Assembly (NCBI GenBank): GCA_024180945.1
Contig: JAKSGN010000035.1
Coordinates: 3,038,001-3,102,000, forward strand
Reading direction: 5' to 3'
DNA length: 64,000 bases
From: Macrophomina tecta
Lineage: Eukaryota; Ascomycota; Dothideomycetes; Botryosphaeriales; Botryosphaeriaceae
Part shown: one piece after another, positions 1 to 11,173 of the stretch
Layout: the number at the start of each line of letters is the position of its first letter
How positions within the stretch are numbered: position 1 is the first letter of the stretch
Program-made: the position numbers and the translations under genes
Notes under the pieces: generated by a model
What the model was told of the DNA's origin: nothing
Seen by the model: the letters and a program-made list of their open reading frames with translations, nothing else
Databases searched by the model: none

Positions 1-32
1 TGTCATTGCAGAGACAAAATTCAGTAGCAGCC

Positions 33-842
33 ATGAAATACAACCAAGCTTTGCTCTTTAGCCTTGTAGGCTTCTTTTCCTCCAGCCCCTTTACTACTGC
101 CTTTATTCCACCAGACCCTCCATTAAGCATTCCGGGGCCCCCGGCTGACCCTCCCAAGGTTCCTGGTGATGGTATCGGTAGCTATAACTCCAAGGATGCA
201 TCGATCGGGGACCGGCTCGACTTCTACGAGTATAGAGCTATGGCGAAGGCTGCGGACACCCTGGGCTTGAACAACGCAGCCAGGAATCTGGACCATTATC
301 TGGACAACACAGGAGACGACCTTTACGAAGTCCCCGAGGCAATGATGGCCGACCTTCCTGACTTCAAAAGCCTCGTGCTCAACCTCGTCCAGACGGAGGC
401 GAAGAAAGCATACAAGGCCGCCGCGACCGGTTCGGGTTCCACTCAGCTGTTCTCGACGCCATGGAAGGCCTACGATTACAGTTACAAGTTCAACAAGGAC
501 TGGTTCTACGCTTTGGGTGCATTTTCGTACAGCGTCGCTGGCATTGTCAAAGCGCATCGCGACTCCTCCAAGTCCAAGTCATACACGGCTGAGATGAGCT
601 ACGTGGTGTACGTTTTTGACCGCTACAACTGGGACGGCGGAAAGTCCGTCGAGATTGGGCCGTTCACGTTCAAAGACGAGGATCTTGGGCGGATGCACTT
701 AGTCGGGCTGGCGAAGGAATATGTTGTGCGCGGCTCTAGCGTTGTACAAACGCTGGGCAGTTGGGATCCTGATGCAAAATTGTCGCCGCCGCCTGTCCCA
801 TCGGATGATAATGATGGAAGAGGGCGGGGTGGGAGAGACTAA
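33..842 (+). CDS. Small secreted protein of unknown function (269 aa)
   Basis: I do not recognise a named family. The start at 33 is the first ATG and opens a signal-peptide-like N-terminus: short polar head, then a hydrophobic stretch (LLFSLVGFF) and a likely cleavage near residue 24 (TTA-F). A proline-rich linker follows (residues 25-45), then a compact globular region. The C-terminal half is rich in aromatic and glycine residues, including YNWDGGKSVEIG and MHLVGLAKEYVVRGSS, which look like a conserved beta-rich core. The tail (about 245-269) is Pro/Asp/Gly-rich and disordered. It contains no cysteine, which argues against a typical disulfide-rich effector. One uninterrupted exon ends at TAA. 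Only 32 bases lie upstream, so the promoter is outside the window. The gene sits beside three broken genes and could itself be accessory. Secretion is inferred from sequence; function is unknown. Confidence 0.7.
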   Translation: MKYNQALLFSLVGFFSSSPFTTAFIPPDPPLSIPGPPADPPKVPGDGIGSYNSKDASIGDRLDFYEYRAMAKAADTLGLNNAARNLDHYLDNTGDDLYEVPEAMMADLPDFKSLVLNLVQTEAKKAYKAAATGSGSTQLFSTPWKAYDYSYKFNKDWFYALGAFSYSVAGIVKAHRDSSKSKSYTAEMSYVVYVFDRYNWDGGKSVEIGPFTFKDEDLGRMHLVGLAKEYVVRGSSVVQTLGSWDPDAKLSPPPVPSDDNDGRGRGGRD

Positions 843-1407
843 GTGGGCAGGAAAGGTCGTGTCCGGTTTGCCCACTCCGGCGGGCAGGCGCAAGAAATTA
901 GGCGATTAGACGGTGTCTTTGTGGATGAGGATGATCCCTATTCGCAGCCAGGCCTGTCTTCTTCTTTTCCATGTTCTCAACTAAGTACCACGTATATTTA
1001 AGCTCTTGATCCAGTTCAAGCGTTGCAAGTTTGATGAGGGCAGGGCCTCTTTCATCCTTTCCGTCTTCCTGCCAATTCAGAGCTATGAAGCCGCTTCTTC
1101 ATCATTAGTATCAACAGGTTTTTTTCCTCCTCTTGAAATATACGCTGGAGTTGACAGCACGGATAAATTGGCTCCAGATGGGTCTTCCGTTTAAGCACAA
1201 CCCTTGCCGCCTCCGCGCGTCGTCAAAATGCTAGAAGATATCCTCCCTGTCCTATCTGCAACGAAAGTGCCGTAAGCAGTTAGAATAGGGTAATATCACG
1301 TAATTTAACCTTATTCGATCACGCTGGGGTGCGGGCGCTCACATAGGATTAGCGCGTCTACTAAATTGTAGCGATTTTAGTATCCATATGATATATATTA
1401 AGGAATA
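843..1407. other. Intergenic, no gene seen; AT-rich toward the right
   Basis: No supported coding sequence. From about 1260 the DNA becomes AT-rich with in-frame stops on both strands, grading into the 3' end of the broken transporter on the minus strand. Confidence 0.5.
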
Positions 1408-2299
1408 TTACGGAGTAAAACGTACCTCTTTAAGCCTTATATGCTCAGCTAGAATCTCCGGCTCGCAACTTAACTTACTGTTCCCAGTCAGTTTCTTCAA
1501 ACGAGCTGTTCGACGATAGAGAATATTGGCGGAGCTAGTTTCAGGCATGAAGAATGTAATGAAGACCAGGCAGAAGCCAGAGAGCCATATAAGCTCCTAG
1601 ATGTTCTATGACCAGTCCTTCGCCTGTACCGCAAATCGACCAACCAATGGACCCATAGTTGGGCCACAGACGGCAGCGATGCCCCAAATACAGATGTCGT
1701 ATGCGCGCTTTCGCGGAGCATACATATTTGCAATACTAGCGCCACCGGTAGCAAGGACAGGGGAGCCGAAAAAGCCTGTTAAGAATGGAAAGGCAAGCAG
1801 CATACAGAAATTAGTGGCGAGAGCAGTAGGGACCTGCAAGACAACGAAAACCACGAGAGTAATAAAATAGATAGGGTTTCGACCAAGTGACCATCAAAGC
1901 GTCTCTTCCGTTCTCGGCAGCAGCGTTGTCCTAGTTCGCTCCAGCGTGCGAACGCGACTCGGTATCGCTGCCCTTTCCCTCGTTATCAGAGTCATTCCGG
2001 TCGGAGATATACTGAGACGGAAGCGAAGCGGATTGAAGTGCGTGGGTGCTGGAGATGCCGTGGCCGGCGTATTTCTCCCATATCGAAGGGTCAAGCTCCT
2101 CGGGGTACCGCAGGTATTTCTGGCGAGTGACAGTACGCAAAAGCTTGCCGAACATAGAATCCCCGATGAGGTCCTTCATGGTTGCAGAGGGCCGTCCAGA
2201 TGGAACAGAAGGAAGGCGAGAACGGAGACGCTGGTATCCGAAGACGGAAAATGATTCGGAGCGCAGCCTGATATAAGGAAGAAGGTAGAAAACGGCCAA
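1408..2299 (-). pseudogene. Broken MFS drug/polyamine-type transporter (DHA1-like)
   Basis: The minus strand encodes recognisable pieces of a 12-TM major facilitator of the drug:H+ antiporter type. Bases 2299-1934 encode the cytosolic N-terminus (PEELDPSIWEKY), ending at TAG 1931-1933. Bases 1888-1609 encode helices 3-5, starting LGRNPIYF and including LQVPTALATNFCMLLAF, FLTGFFGSPVLATGGASI and CGPTMGPLVG. The frame then hits two TAG codons (1606-1608 and 1597-1599) where the family has tryptophan, continues as FMPETSSANILYRRTARLKK, and ends at TAA 1408-1410. Helices 1-2, between the N-terminus and LGRNP, are missing, and the two parts are in different frames. The second half of the transporter is absent. 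TGG-to-TAG changes are G-to-A transitions, as expected from RIP-like mutation. No functional product is expected. The family call is firm for the helix 3-6 block; the substrate is not knowable. Confidence 0.85.
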
Positions 2300-3263
2300 G
2301 CTGCGTCGACCATGTTTCCGTCTACCGTCCGACTCCGGTAACCTTCTGGGAGTCGAAGCAAATTTCGGTGCATGGGTCTGGCAGGGTTTGTTCGAGTGAG
2401 ATTAACGAATCGGGGGAATGGGAACGGTGGAAAGTTTGATGGTCAAGTGTGTGTGTACTTGGTGAGCTGCCACTGGGAAGTCCGCAGGCAGAACCCGGAA
2501 CTCTGCATCCATCGCCCCGTACTCCGCTGCCCTCACTCCCAATGCCGAGCCCTAGTGGCTGCTGGAGCGCTCCGCTCATCTTGCAAGCAACGCTCCACAC
2601 CTGCACCACGCACCAAGTAGTGATTCTCTAGTCCGGAAGCGCGCGGGGTAGCTTCGATTGCCTTATATAGCCACTAAAGGGACAATGTGCTCGCCTGTAA
2701 TATGTGCGCTCGGCGCCACTGTCATCTCATCGCCTGCCTGTCCGAGTCTGAGCAACGAGGCCGAGCGCGAGTTAGACCCCGAGCCTTTCACTCCTCCTAC
2801 TGCGCGATCGTCTAGTCCGCCTGCCCTTGGCTTCTTCTTTCTCATTTGATTGGGAGGGGAAAGCCTACCCACGCCGCCCTTTGACCGTGCTGAATCTTAA
2901 CCTTCACAGCGCTTCTCTGCGTATGGGCATTCCGCCCGTAGGACATAAAGCTCATGCGCCCTCAGGGTTAGTCATAATGTATCCTATTGTATATTCGAAG
3001 GCCGAAGAGGCGTATCAGTGGTATTCTTGCCTTTTCTTTTCAGTCACGTCATTGTTATTGTCGTCAAAACTACAACATTAATGCCGTTAAACATTAGAGG
3101 CACAGAACGCTCCTTTTTCAGGCACGTCTTCAGAAGTCTCTTGAAACATCCACGATCTTAGGTCACCTATGGAATCCCGCATCAAGTAATCGACGTGCCA
3201 GAGAAGTGCTGTCTTCTCAAGGTGACCTCATCTCTTCCAATGATACACGAAAGAGCGAAGCTC
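2300..3263. other. Intergenic, no gene seen
   Basis: Short open stretches on both strands lack recognisable motifs and codon structure. No supported feature. Confidence 0.5.
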
Positions 3264-3731
3264 TCACCACGGACGTTCAGAGCCGTCATAAAGATCACGT
3301 CCTTGGTACTCCCAACCAGGAACATCAACGACAACGTTAATGTTGAATGATTCGATCAGATCCGTCCTATCACAGTGTAAGGAGATGCTTGTAAGAGTGC
3401 CCCGTATATCAGGATGTGCGCACATGTTTTCAACACCGTTTGGAGTGTGATTCATGATGTCAGCGTTATTGATAAGAACGTCGAGGGCTTGCCCACCAAG
3501 CGACCTTTCCACGGTCTGGACGGCCTTTCTCACAATTTTTTCGGAAGTGACGTCGAGACTAATGAATTCGACGCGTCCAGCTGAGTCGGAAATCAGGTTC
3601 GTGAGTGCAGGGGTCTCAGTGCGAGCGGAGGCAAAGACTTTGCCGACGTCGGCAGCCGGAGCCTGAGCCGAGGATTGCACAATACCGAGGCCAATCCCGC
3701 GAGAAGAGCCGGTGACGAAGTAAGAAGCCAT
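3264..3731 (-). pseudogene. Truncated short-chain dehydrogenase/reductase (SDR)
   Basis: The N-terminal Rossmann half of a classical SDR is readable from ATG at 3731: MASYFVTGSSRGIGLG carries the TGxxxGxG cofactor motif, followed by FISLDVTSE (the D-V/L-T adenine-pocket motif) and LDVLINNADIMN (the NNAG motif, with D for G). A 57-base GT-AG intron (3423-3367, in frame) splits ENM/TDLIESFN; removing it restores the usual SDR spacing. After FNINVV the frame leaves the family and stops within about 25 codons, so the catalytic Ser and YxxxK region and the C-terminus are missing. The region around residues 19-25 also looks shortened. It is most similar to the small fungal C-factor-like SDRs. Enzymatic activity is not expected because the catalytic tetrad is absent. 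Confidence 0.8.
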
Positions 3732-4029
3732 TTAACGATGATGCGGTGTTTAGAGAGAAGGATTGGGAGCAGTGGAAATATGCCAGTCGATGTGTATTCA
3801 GCCATCACATTTCCATTACTCTATTATATCTCCAAATAGGATCGGCATCAACCAAAGTTCCGGCCCGGGCATTACAACCCTCGCCTTCTTGGACACCGAC
3901 ACTGCACATGTCATGACTTATACAACAGCAGCAAAATACGCTAATTCATCTTTCCGTGCTTTCTGCTCTTCCTCCTGTCCCTCCTATGCTCTTGTGTCGC
4001 TTCTCGCTCGACTCGCTCTCCTCGTCAGT

Positions 4030-4818
4030 TCGTGGGGCGCGGCAAGAACCTAGCCCGCGCAGCTGCGAGCTCCGGCGTTATAGAGGGCTTGGAGCATTTC
4101 GTGTGGTCGAGCCTGAGCGCGGTAAAGGGAGCGGAGCAAGGGAAAGTACACCGAAGTGCGACATTTCGATGGAAAGGCGGAAGTTGAGCGGTTTGTGCGT
4201 GCAGTTCCGGAGATGTTGGCTAGGGGCCTGAGCCAGAAGGCGAGCTTCGTGCAGCTTGGCCCGTATGCCGATAATTGGCGTGTCTATCCCCATGAGCTGA
4301 CGAGGGAGCCGGATACCGGGTGCATTGTGCACAAGGCATTGGGCGACGGAAGGACAACGTTTCCGTTCCTATGGACGAAGAAGGATACCGGCATATTCGT
4401 CCGAAAACTAGTGGAAGACCTGGAGCCTGGTAAGAGTGTTTTGGCTTGCGGCGAACTCATCTCTTGCAGGGAGTTCATGGCTCGCTTCAAAAGACCCTTC
4501 GCGTTAATCTGGGCGGAGACGAGGGCATCGAAGAGCTGTCTTAGCAAGAGTTCATGGATATGTTAGCCTTTGACGAGGAGATGAAGGAGGGCGTTAGCCA
4601 GTCCTTTGCCTATTTCAACGAGTTTGGCTATGATGGAGATCCGGAAATTCTTTATCCCCAGGATGTAAGTCTCTACATGTTCCTACCCAGCCTTTTTTAA
4701 GCACACATGAATACTCCTACTAATACTTGTATCTAAGATGGGCATCGAGAACCTGCTTATACCGCTAGACGACTATAAGAAGCAGGAAGACTGGTCTTTC
4801 ATACTGGGCAAGGCCTAG
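4030..4818 (+). pseudogene. Broken NmrA-like NAD(P)-binding protein
   Basis: Pieces of an NmrA-family (atypical SDR) protein appear in order on the plus strand. They are GKNLARAAASSG and LEHFVWSSLSAVK (about 4040-4120), then after a 1-base shift near 4150 VRHFDGKAEVERFVR, SFVQLGPYADNWRVYPH, FPFLWTKKDTGIFVR and LEPGKSVLACGELIS. After another shift near 4500 the sequence resumes with a TAG at 4542-4544, then EEMKEGVSQSFAYFNEFGYDG. A normal intron (GTAAGT at 4665 to AG at 4737) precedes the C-terminal exon ending DWSFILGKA-stop at 4816-4818. The N-terminal glycine-rich nucleotide-binding motif is not present upstream, so the 5' end is also lost. Two frameshifts plus a nonsense codon make this a pseudogene. 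Intact relatives are redox-sensing regulators or quinone-reductase-like proteins. Confidence 0.85.
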
Positions 4819-5903
4819 TCAACGTGTTATGTTCCCACCGATGAAGGAAGACGACCAGAGCGGCTGAGCAGAATGGAGCGACGACTATATAAGCTAGTAC
4901 CGCATGGACAGGCCACTGGTTAATACCCACCACGCACACACTTCGCGGTCGATTCTATGTATTCACGGTCTTTTCTAGCACGTAGAACGATGTTGTTACT
5001 TTAGTCAAAATTTTCTAGTCAATCACTGCCCATTCTTCCTCGCGCTACGTGTCCGCGCCACTGAAGGCAAAATATTATGAATGCGCCTCAAATGCTTTAG
5101 AGCAAACGTCATTTCCGCTACGTGCTCTACGTCAGAGAAAATGGTCACCTCCGGGCTAGTGCAGTCTAGCCCTTACCTCTTTGTCAGAGCAACCACCACA
5201 AATCTCAACAATATTTGTTCAGCTGATGAATACGTAGCATCAATAATTTGAATTGTTATGAACAGTCTGTAGGCTGCGTTTCGCTCAGACCGATGGGCCA
5301 GGGCGAATAAACTTGACTCAACTCAACCTACTTTACCATCAATCTTGCATTTCTGTGATGGATAGATTCCGGGGCTAAGCCTTGTATAGAACTTGGGAAT
5401 AAATTTAGAGATATCTCTTTAACGGAATATCCGGTTATCACGTGCTTGCAAGAATTACCAAATATAGCTAGTCGTATAGCAGAGGCGCTTCTCGTGTTTG
5501 CGAATCTATACGTCTTATTAGTTAAACTATTACAACAGCTCCAACAAGATATTTAAGGACACTCACGTCCTGACGACTGCTCAAACTCTTTATAAGAGAT
5601 GCCGAAAATAACGTTGCCGTTCCCGAAAGCCCATAAGCGAACCATAATCAATCCATGCGGGAGTACAATCGTTTGATCATTTCGCCCTGGATTCACACGA
5701 AATACCAACCCCCTATTTTTATGCGATGTCTGCATTTCGAAGAAGAATAAGGAAATCTTTATCAACACTACTTCGCGTCAACCTTTACCCCCACCCCCCC
5801 TTCTCCCTTCTTCTGCCCACTACAGTGCCCACTTCGGAGTCAATCAGCTAGTAAAACACAAATGCCAACCAAATGCGTCAGCTAAAAGAAAAAAACAGGA
5901 AAT
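4819..5903. other. AT-rich intergenic DNA, no gene seen
   Basis: Stops are dense in all frames and no motif is recognised. It contains the 3' flank of DUG2 and C/T-rich stretches (about 5785-5825). It may be decayed repeat DNA, but no terminal repeat was found. Confidence 0.45.
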
Positions 5904-8729
5904 CTACTTCCTTGGCAGCTCTCCAAACACCTTCTTGAAAATCTCCTTACTCTTGTACAAGTTCACCAGCCTGAACCGCTCATTATCCAGATGCGCGCTA
6001 TCACTCGCCTGCCCACACGGCAGATGAGCGGCTGGGGCATCGAACTCCTTCTCTAAAAATCTAATACTTGGGATACTGCCACCCTCGCGGATGTACAGCG
6101 GGCGCAGTGGTTGTTTGGGCGCCGTGGGATCGTCGCTGGTCTTCTCCGCCGGAGGTGTGACGCTGCCATTGGCGAGGGTTGAAGACGTCGTGGGGGAGCG
6201 GGACGTCATGTTCGGTGGTATGGTGGCATTGTCAAAATAGCTGGTGGAAGGGTTGCCGTTGGATGGCGGTCTGCTCAAGTTGGAAGAAGCGATCACAGAA
6301 CTGCGGCGGCGCTCCTGCACGGGCCTCCATACTTCCGTAATGGCGGATTCAAGCGTCTTGTACATTTCGTTGTTGAAATCACCGAGCCAAGGCTCCGCAA
6401 GGTGGTCAATGGTGACGGTAAGTTTGTTCTTTGATTCAATCTTGGCGAATTCGGTGTGGAGGAAATCGTTGAGGGCTGTGGCTACTTCTGTGGCCTCCTG
6501 GTTCGGGACAACGCGTAGGGAGAGCGATGCGCGGGCGAGACGAGGAATGATGGTCGAGTTTTCGGGGCCGGATGTGTGGAAACGATGGATAGTCAAAGAA
6601 GGCTCACGCCACCTTCGAATGAGCGAGTTTGCAAGATCCTCAGGATCACCCAAGTCTGGATTGCGGGAGATGAGTGAGTGCCCAATCTCATCGTACAGTT
6701 TCTTCTCGTCAGGGCTGAGGGGAGGAATCGGGTCGTAGAAGCCGGGAATTTCGATTTTCCCGTGCGGTCCGGTCAATTTCGCGAGAAGCATGATCAGATC
6801 TTTCAGAGATTCGTCTAGAAGCGAACTTCCATCGACACCGCTGTGAAGATCCGGGTGCGGGCTTTCGATTTGAACAGTTGCATGGATTACTCCGCGCAGA
6901 CCGTACGTTAGGCACGGCGCGTGATCGTCGAGCCAATAGCTGTTGGCAAGAAGTATCCAGTCTACGTCGCCGATAAGCTTCTTGTTGCGTTGTACAGCCT
7001 CAGGAAAGCCGCGAGAGCCGGATTCTTCCTCGCCCTCGATCAGGAAAATAACGTCGGATTCGAGCGCTTGTTCTTCCAACAACTCAGCGACAGCGAATAT
7101 CGCAGCCATGATTGGTCCCTTGTTGTCGGACGTACCACGGCCATAGAGGTAACCGTCGACCCCCTCCATCGCGAAGGGATCGACAATCCATTTGCCATCT
7201 TCGTTCTCTGCTGCAATCACATCGTAGTGGCCGTAGAACAGAATCTTCTTCCGCTCACTCGATGTGGATGGGTTGCCTCTGAACTTCGCAAAGATCACGG
7301 GATTGAAGGGATCTTCAGTGTTGAGCATTTCCGTGGCAGCCCCAAAGTTTTTGAAAACGGACCGTAGGTACGAAGCGCCTCTTCTGCAGTCCACCTTGTA
7401 CCGAGGGTTGGACGATACAGTGCGGTACGAAACAAACCGCTTGAGGAATTCGAACAGCTGCTCATTGCTGGTCGCCGTGGATTTCGGTGGCGCGAGTTGG
7501 CAGTCTCGCACATCCCAGACGGCAATGGTAGCATCGTTTCCGCCAGTAACATAAACGGGCCTACCGTTAGAGGTGGTAAAAGCGGAGGCAAGCACAAGGC
7601 CGTCATGGGCCTGGAACTTTCCAATCGTTTCGTACTGCCTGTTCAATTTCTAGGTTTGTTAGCTCAGCAGCAATTTTTCCCCGTGGGAGAATGGCCGCGC
7701 ACCTGCACGTAGCCCCGGTCCCCTGCTCCGAAGAGAAAGCCGCCACCGATGGAAATCGTCAGGACATCCCCAACGTTGGTCTTCAAGCTTCGCACGAGCT
7801 GCTTGGTCTCCAGGTCCCAGACGTTGATCTCGCCGTCTGGGCGGCCTCCATACAAGAAGGTGCCGTCCAGGACCATCGATTGAACAGCATTTCCCTCTTC
7901 CCTGCCATCGTCAAGAGCATCCAGTTGCTGAATGGCACCTCCAGCGTCTTGATCCAGCCTCCAGAGTTTGATGACTCCGTCCCCGCCGGCGGAAATCAGG
8001 ATCTCCTTGTCCGGGTACCCAGCCACCGAGCCGCCAGCTAACAGCATGCAGTATACGTATCCATAGTGTGCGAATTGGTGGATGTACTGCTTATCGATCT
8101 CCAGTTCCTGGCCGCCTCTCGCGTCGCGCGGCACATGCGAGTATTCTGGCCTCGGGGTCCTGATGCCGCCGGGGCCGAGAGAATCGAAGAAGCGGTCCTG
8201 GCGGAACGATGGGTGTGCGGTAGGTTTGGGAGCAGGGCGCTTGTCTTTTTCGTTCAGGTTATACCACTGGATGCTGGTGTTCTGCGCGCCGAGGTAGACA
8301 GTGCGCAGGGCACACGAGTAGGAGACGCAGTAGACATCGCCGATGTCATAGGCCGAGTAGATGGAGTACTCGCGAGCGAAGGTGCGCGTGCTCCAGATCT
8401 GGGCAGAGAGGGTGAGTCACAGGACGAGGGAGAGCAATGCTTGCACGCACGTTGACAATGCGGTCGCCGGCGCAGGAGAAGAGGTACTGCTGGTCCTGCG
8501 ACAGGCATAACCCGAGCACGCTGCCGCGGTGGCCCTCGATGATGGCGACGCGGCCGTAGGTCTCGAGGCCGTAGACCAGGATCTCACCGCCTTCGGTGCC
8601 AGCGAAGATGTACTCGGTGGAGACGGCAAGGGCAAGGATGCTCTTGTCATGCCTCATGCGATGGAAGAGGCCGGGGCCTTGGGACTGCTTCGGAGGGGCA
8701 GCCATTTCGATGCTTCCGTCTTGCGCCAT
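5904..8729 (-). CDS. DUG2: DUG2-like WD40/M20 subunit of the glutathione-degrading complex
   Basis: Three exons: 8729-8451, 8398-7703 and 7649-5904, with GT-AG introns of 52 and 53 bases, giving 906 aa (yeast Dug2 is 878 aa). The N-terminal 360 residues are WD40 repeats (for example GEILVYGLETYGRVAIIEGH, DGEINVWDLETKQLVRSL and DATIAVWDV). The C-terminal 530 residues are an M20-type metallopeptidase: GHYDV at about 466, GRGTSDNKGP at about 498 and EGEEESGSRGF at about 528 supply the metal-binding His/Asp/Glu set; CGQASDSAHLDNER lies near the end. This WD40-M20 fusion is diagnostic of Dug2, which in yeast pairs with the amidotransferase-like Dug3 to cleave glutathione gamma-glutamyl bonds in the cytosol. 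A low-complexity Ser/Pro insert lies at about residues 770-830. The start at 8729 (MAQDGSIEM) was chosen because conserved sequence begins right after it; an upstream in-frame ATG at 8951 exists but precedes unconserved-looking sequence. Confidence 0.92.
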
Positions 8730-11173
8730 GGCGGGCTCATCGTGTGCTGGAGCGATGCATGGGGTCAGCGGCGCGTCACGAAAATCAGCCGGCGGGCGGC
8801 AGGCCGGGAGGAGCGGTGTGGACGTAGCGGCCTTCTGGCGCTTCTCTGAGCCTTCGGCGGGCCTTGGGACCCCACAAGGCGCGTCGGGGGATCTGAGGTT
8901 GGAAAAGACGGTGATGCCAGACTCGGGCCGATCCATGCGAGCGGGCGACAAGACTTACCGGCTGCCAGGCTGACCTCTGCCTCGCCTTCCGCTCCCCGCG
9001 CCACCAGACTGCGCGATCCCACGCCGCACATGCTCGCTGTCGGCCGGATCGCAGCTCGAGAAGTCGGCAGGTGGAACGCGCTTCGTCCAACCGAGCTGCA
9101 GCCGGCAAAGTCCAGCGATTCGATCAGGTCCGGTCGCCACTGCGGCGGTCGTCGTGTCGAGGGAGAGTTCGCGCCGGGGGGTCTCCGATGACTGTTTCTA
9201 TAGGGGGCCCGCTCGTGCTTTTGCTGCTCTCCCTTTCCATGATGTTTCGCGATCGGTGCCGCATCAAACGCCATTAGGCTCTCTCGGTCGCTGTTTGGCT
9301 TTCTTGTTGGGGCTTATTACACGATGACGAGATTGCTCCAGGTGATGGCGGCATCGCTGACTCTGCGGCTCTGCCTAAGGGCGGCCTTGGAAACGGCCTC
9401 TGCAGCGCGACTGTGGTTGACCCGGAGGCCGCCAGCCGCACCCACGATCTGCGCTATGGGCTGTCTACTTTCTGCAGGTACACGCACAGTCCCGCCTTCC
9501 TCTCCCACACGCGGGGAGAGAGTGTCTCAGGAAAAAAGTAAAAGGCGCTGTGTTGTCCGGAACGGCGGAGCGGTGCGTGCAAACACGAACCGCGATGGCT
9601 GGGGACGTCATCGCAGGAGAGACACAGTGCCACGGTGATGAGCTGGCCAGCTTCTCCTCACGGCCGTGGCTGGCGGGATGCCCGAATAGGCGGCAATACC
9701 TATTGCTGCAGCCAGAGTGTCAGGCGGAGATGCCGCGCCGCCATGCTGCTATTGGCCTCGCAGGCCCGCGATCCCTCGCACCTGGGTTCTTTTACAGGCT
9801 CGGCGACGCACCTTCAGGCCCGCATGCAGCAGCAGGCGGTGCGGGACATGTACTGTGCCATCTCGTGGGCAGCAACGCGGGGAGTCAGCACAGTCGAGCC
9901 CATTGGCACAGTCATCTTTCTGAGACCTGGCAGCAAATAGGAAGTGGACCGGCGTCGACGGGCCTTGCGGAGGCAGGATGCGGCTCTCGCAGACATGACG
10001 CTGGTCAGCACAAGCAGCCGCATCCCTGCCCGTTACGACGCTGCTTATGGGGGGAGAAAGTCCGCCTATGGTGTTTGCGGCTGCATGGACCGCAGAAATA
10101 CCTGCCGGCTCCTTGCGACGGCAGGCCAGACGCAAGCGCATGAAAAGCTGGGGGCAATAAGACAGAGGCCGTCAGCGTGCAGGGCCAGCCGTGGCATTCC
10201 CGTCCAGACCGAAGCGGTGATTCAAGCTTCGGCGAGAGAGGTGCTCTGCGACTCGAGCTCGCTCGCCCGCGCTGTCTCTGCGCGCGCGACGGGCGAGTGG
10301 CGCAGGCGTGGCGGTGCCGGCCGGCCTGCCATGTCTCAGGAGCTGCAACTGGGAACGAGCCGAGCGACAGAGCAGCAGGGACAGGGCAGCTGGAAGAGCG
10401 AGAATTTTGCACGCGCGGCGTCTTCCCCGCCACCACGCGCAGGTTGAGGCTGCGAATCGTGCAGCCGGGCGTGCGCTGGCGGTTGCGAGACTGAGGCGGC
10501 GGGCGTGGGCGAGGGCGTCGTCGTCGGGTTTCTGCCGCTTCTCCCGCGCAGACTGCAGACTGACATCAAGCAAGCACGAGATTCATCCCCTGCAGGCGCC
10601 GCGAGGCTGGGGACACGTCCGGCGGGGCCAATGTCACAGTGCAGCGCAGAGAGCCCAGTGGCACGGATGGCGGCGCGGGGCAGATCGTTCGAAGCACCGG
10701 CCGCAGAGTCGCGCGGTCGGCCGCTGGCAGCGTGCCACGATTTGCTGGCTGCTCACACCGACTGCTCATTTGCTTCCCATCTCCCGCCCTTCCCCGGCCG
10801 ACAACCCACGCTCCGCCCAAAGATAGCCAGGGCGCCTGCCTGTCTGGCCCACCCTCTTAACCTGAGCATCGGCCCCCTCGCCCTGTTTCCAGCCGCCATG
10901 CGACGCCCGTGAAGCTCCCGGTCTCTGCCTGCGACTCTCAGCCTGTCCTCCTTCTGTCTCTCGTACAAGAACGCCGCCGGCCGCGTTCGCCCTTCTGTCG
11001 TGGTCCTGCTGCACCCTCGGTGGAGCCCAAGCACCGCAACCCTGCCTCCACGAGCTTCTGCCCGCCATCCTTGTTGACCGGCCACCGCGAACGGCATCCT
11101 CTATTCCCAGATTGTTTCACCACCTGTACGCCCAAGTTGCACCTGCAGCCGCCAGCGACGGCCTGTTGCCAGC
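8730..11173. promoter_or_regulatory. 2.4-kb GC-rich divergent intergenic region
   Basis: It lies between the starts of DUG2 (minus) and the 11174 gene (plus), so it holds both promoters and probably long 5' leaders. Many long open frames occur on both strands because of high GC, but none has recognisable motifs or consistent splice structure. C/T-rich tracts precede the 11174 gene. I can assign no specific site. Confidence 0.45.

Noticed and set aside
9550..10912. Several open frames of 100-200 codons in the DUG2 upstream region
   Set aside because: High GC suppresses stop codons in all frames. None has conserved motifs, and frames overlap on both strands equally.
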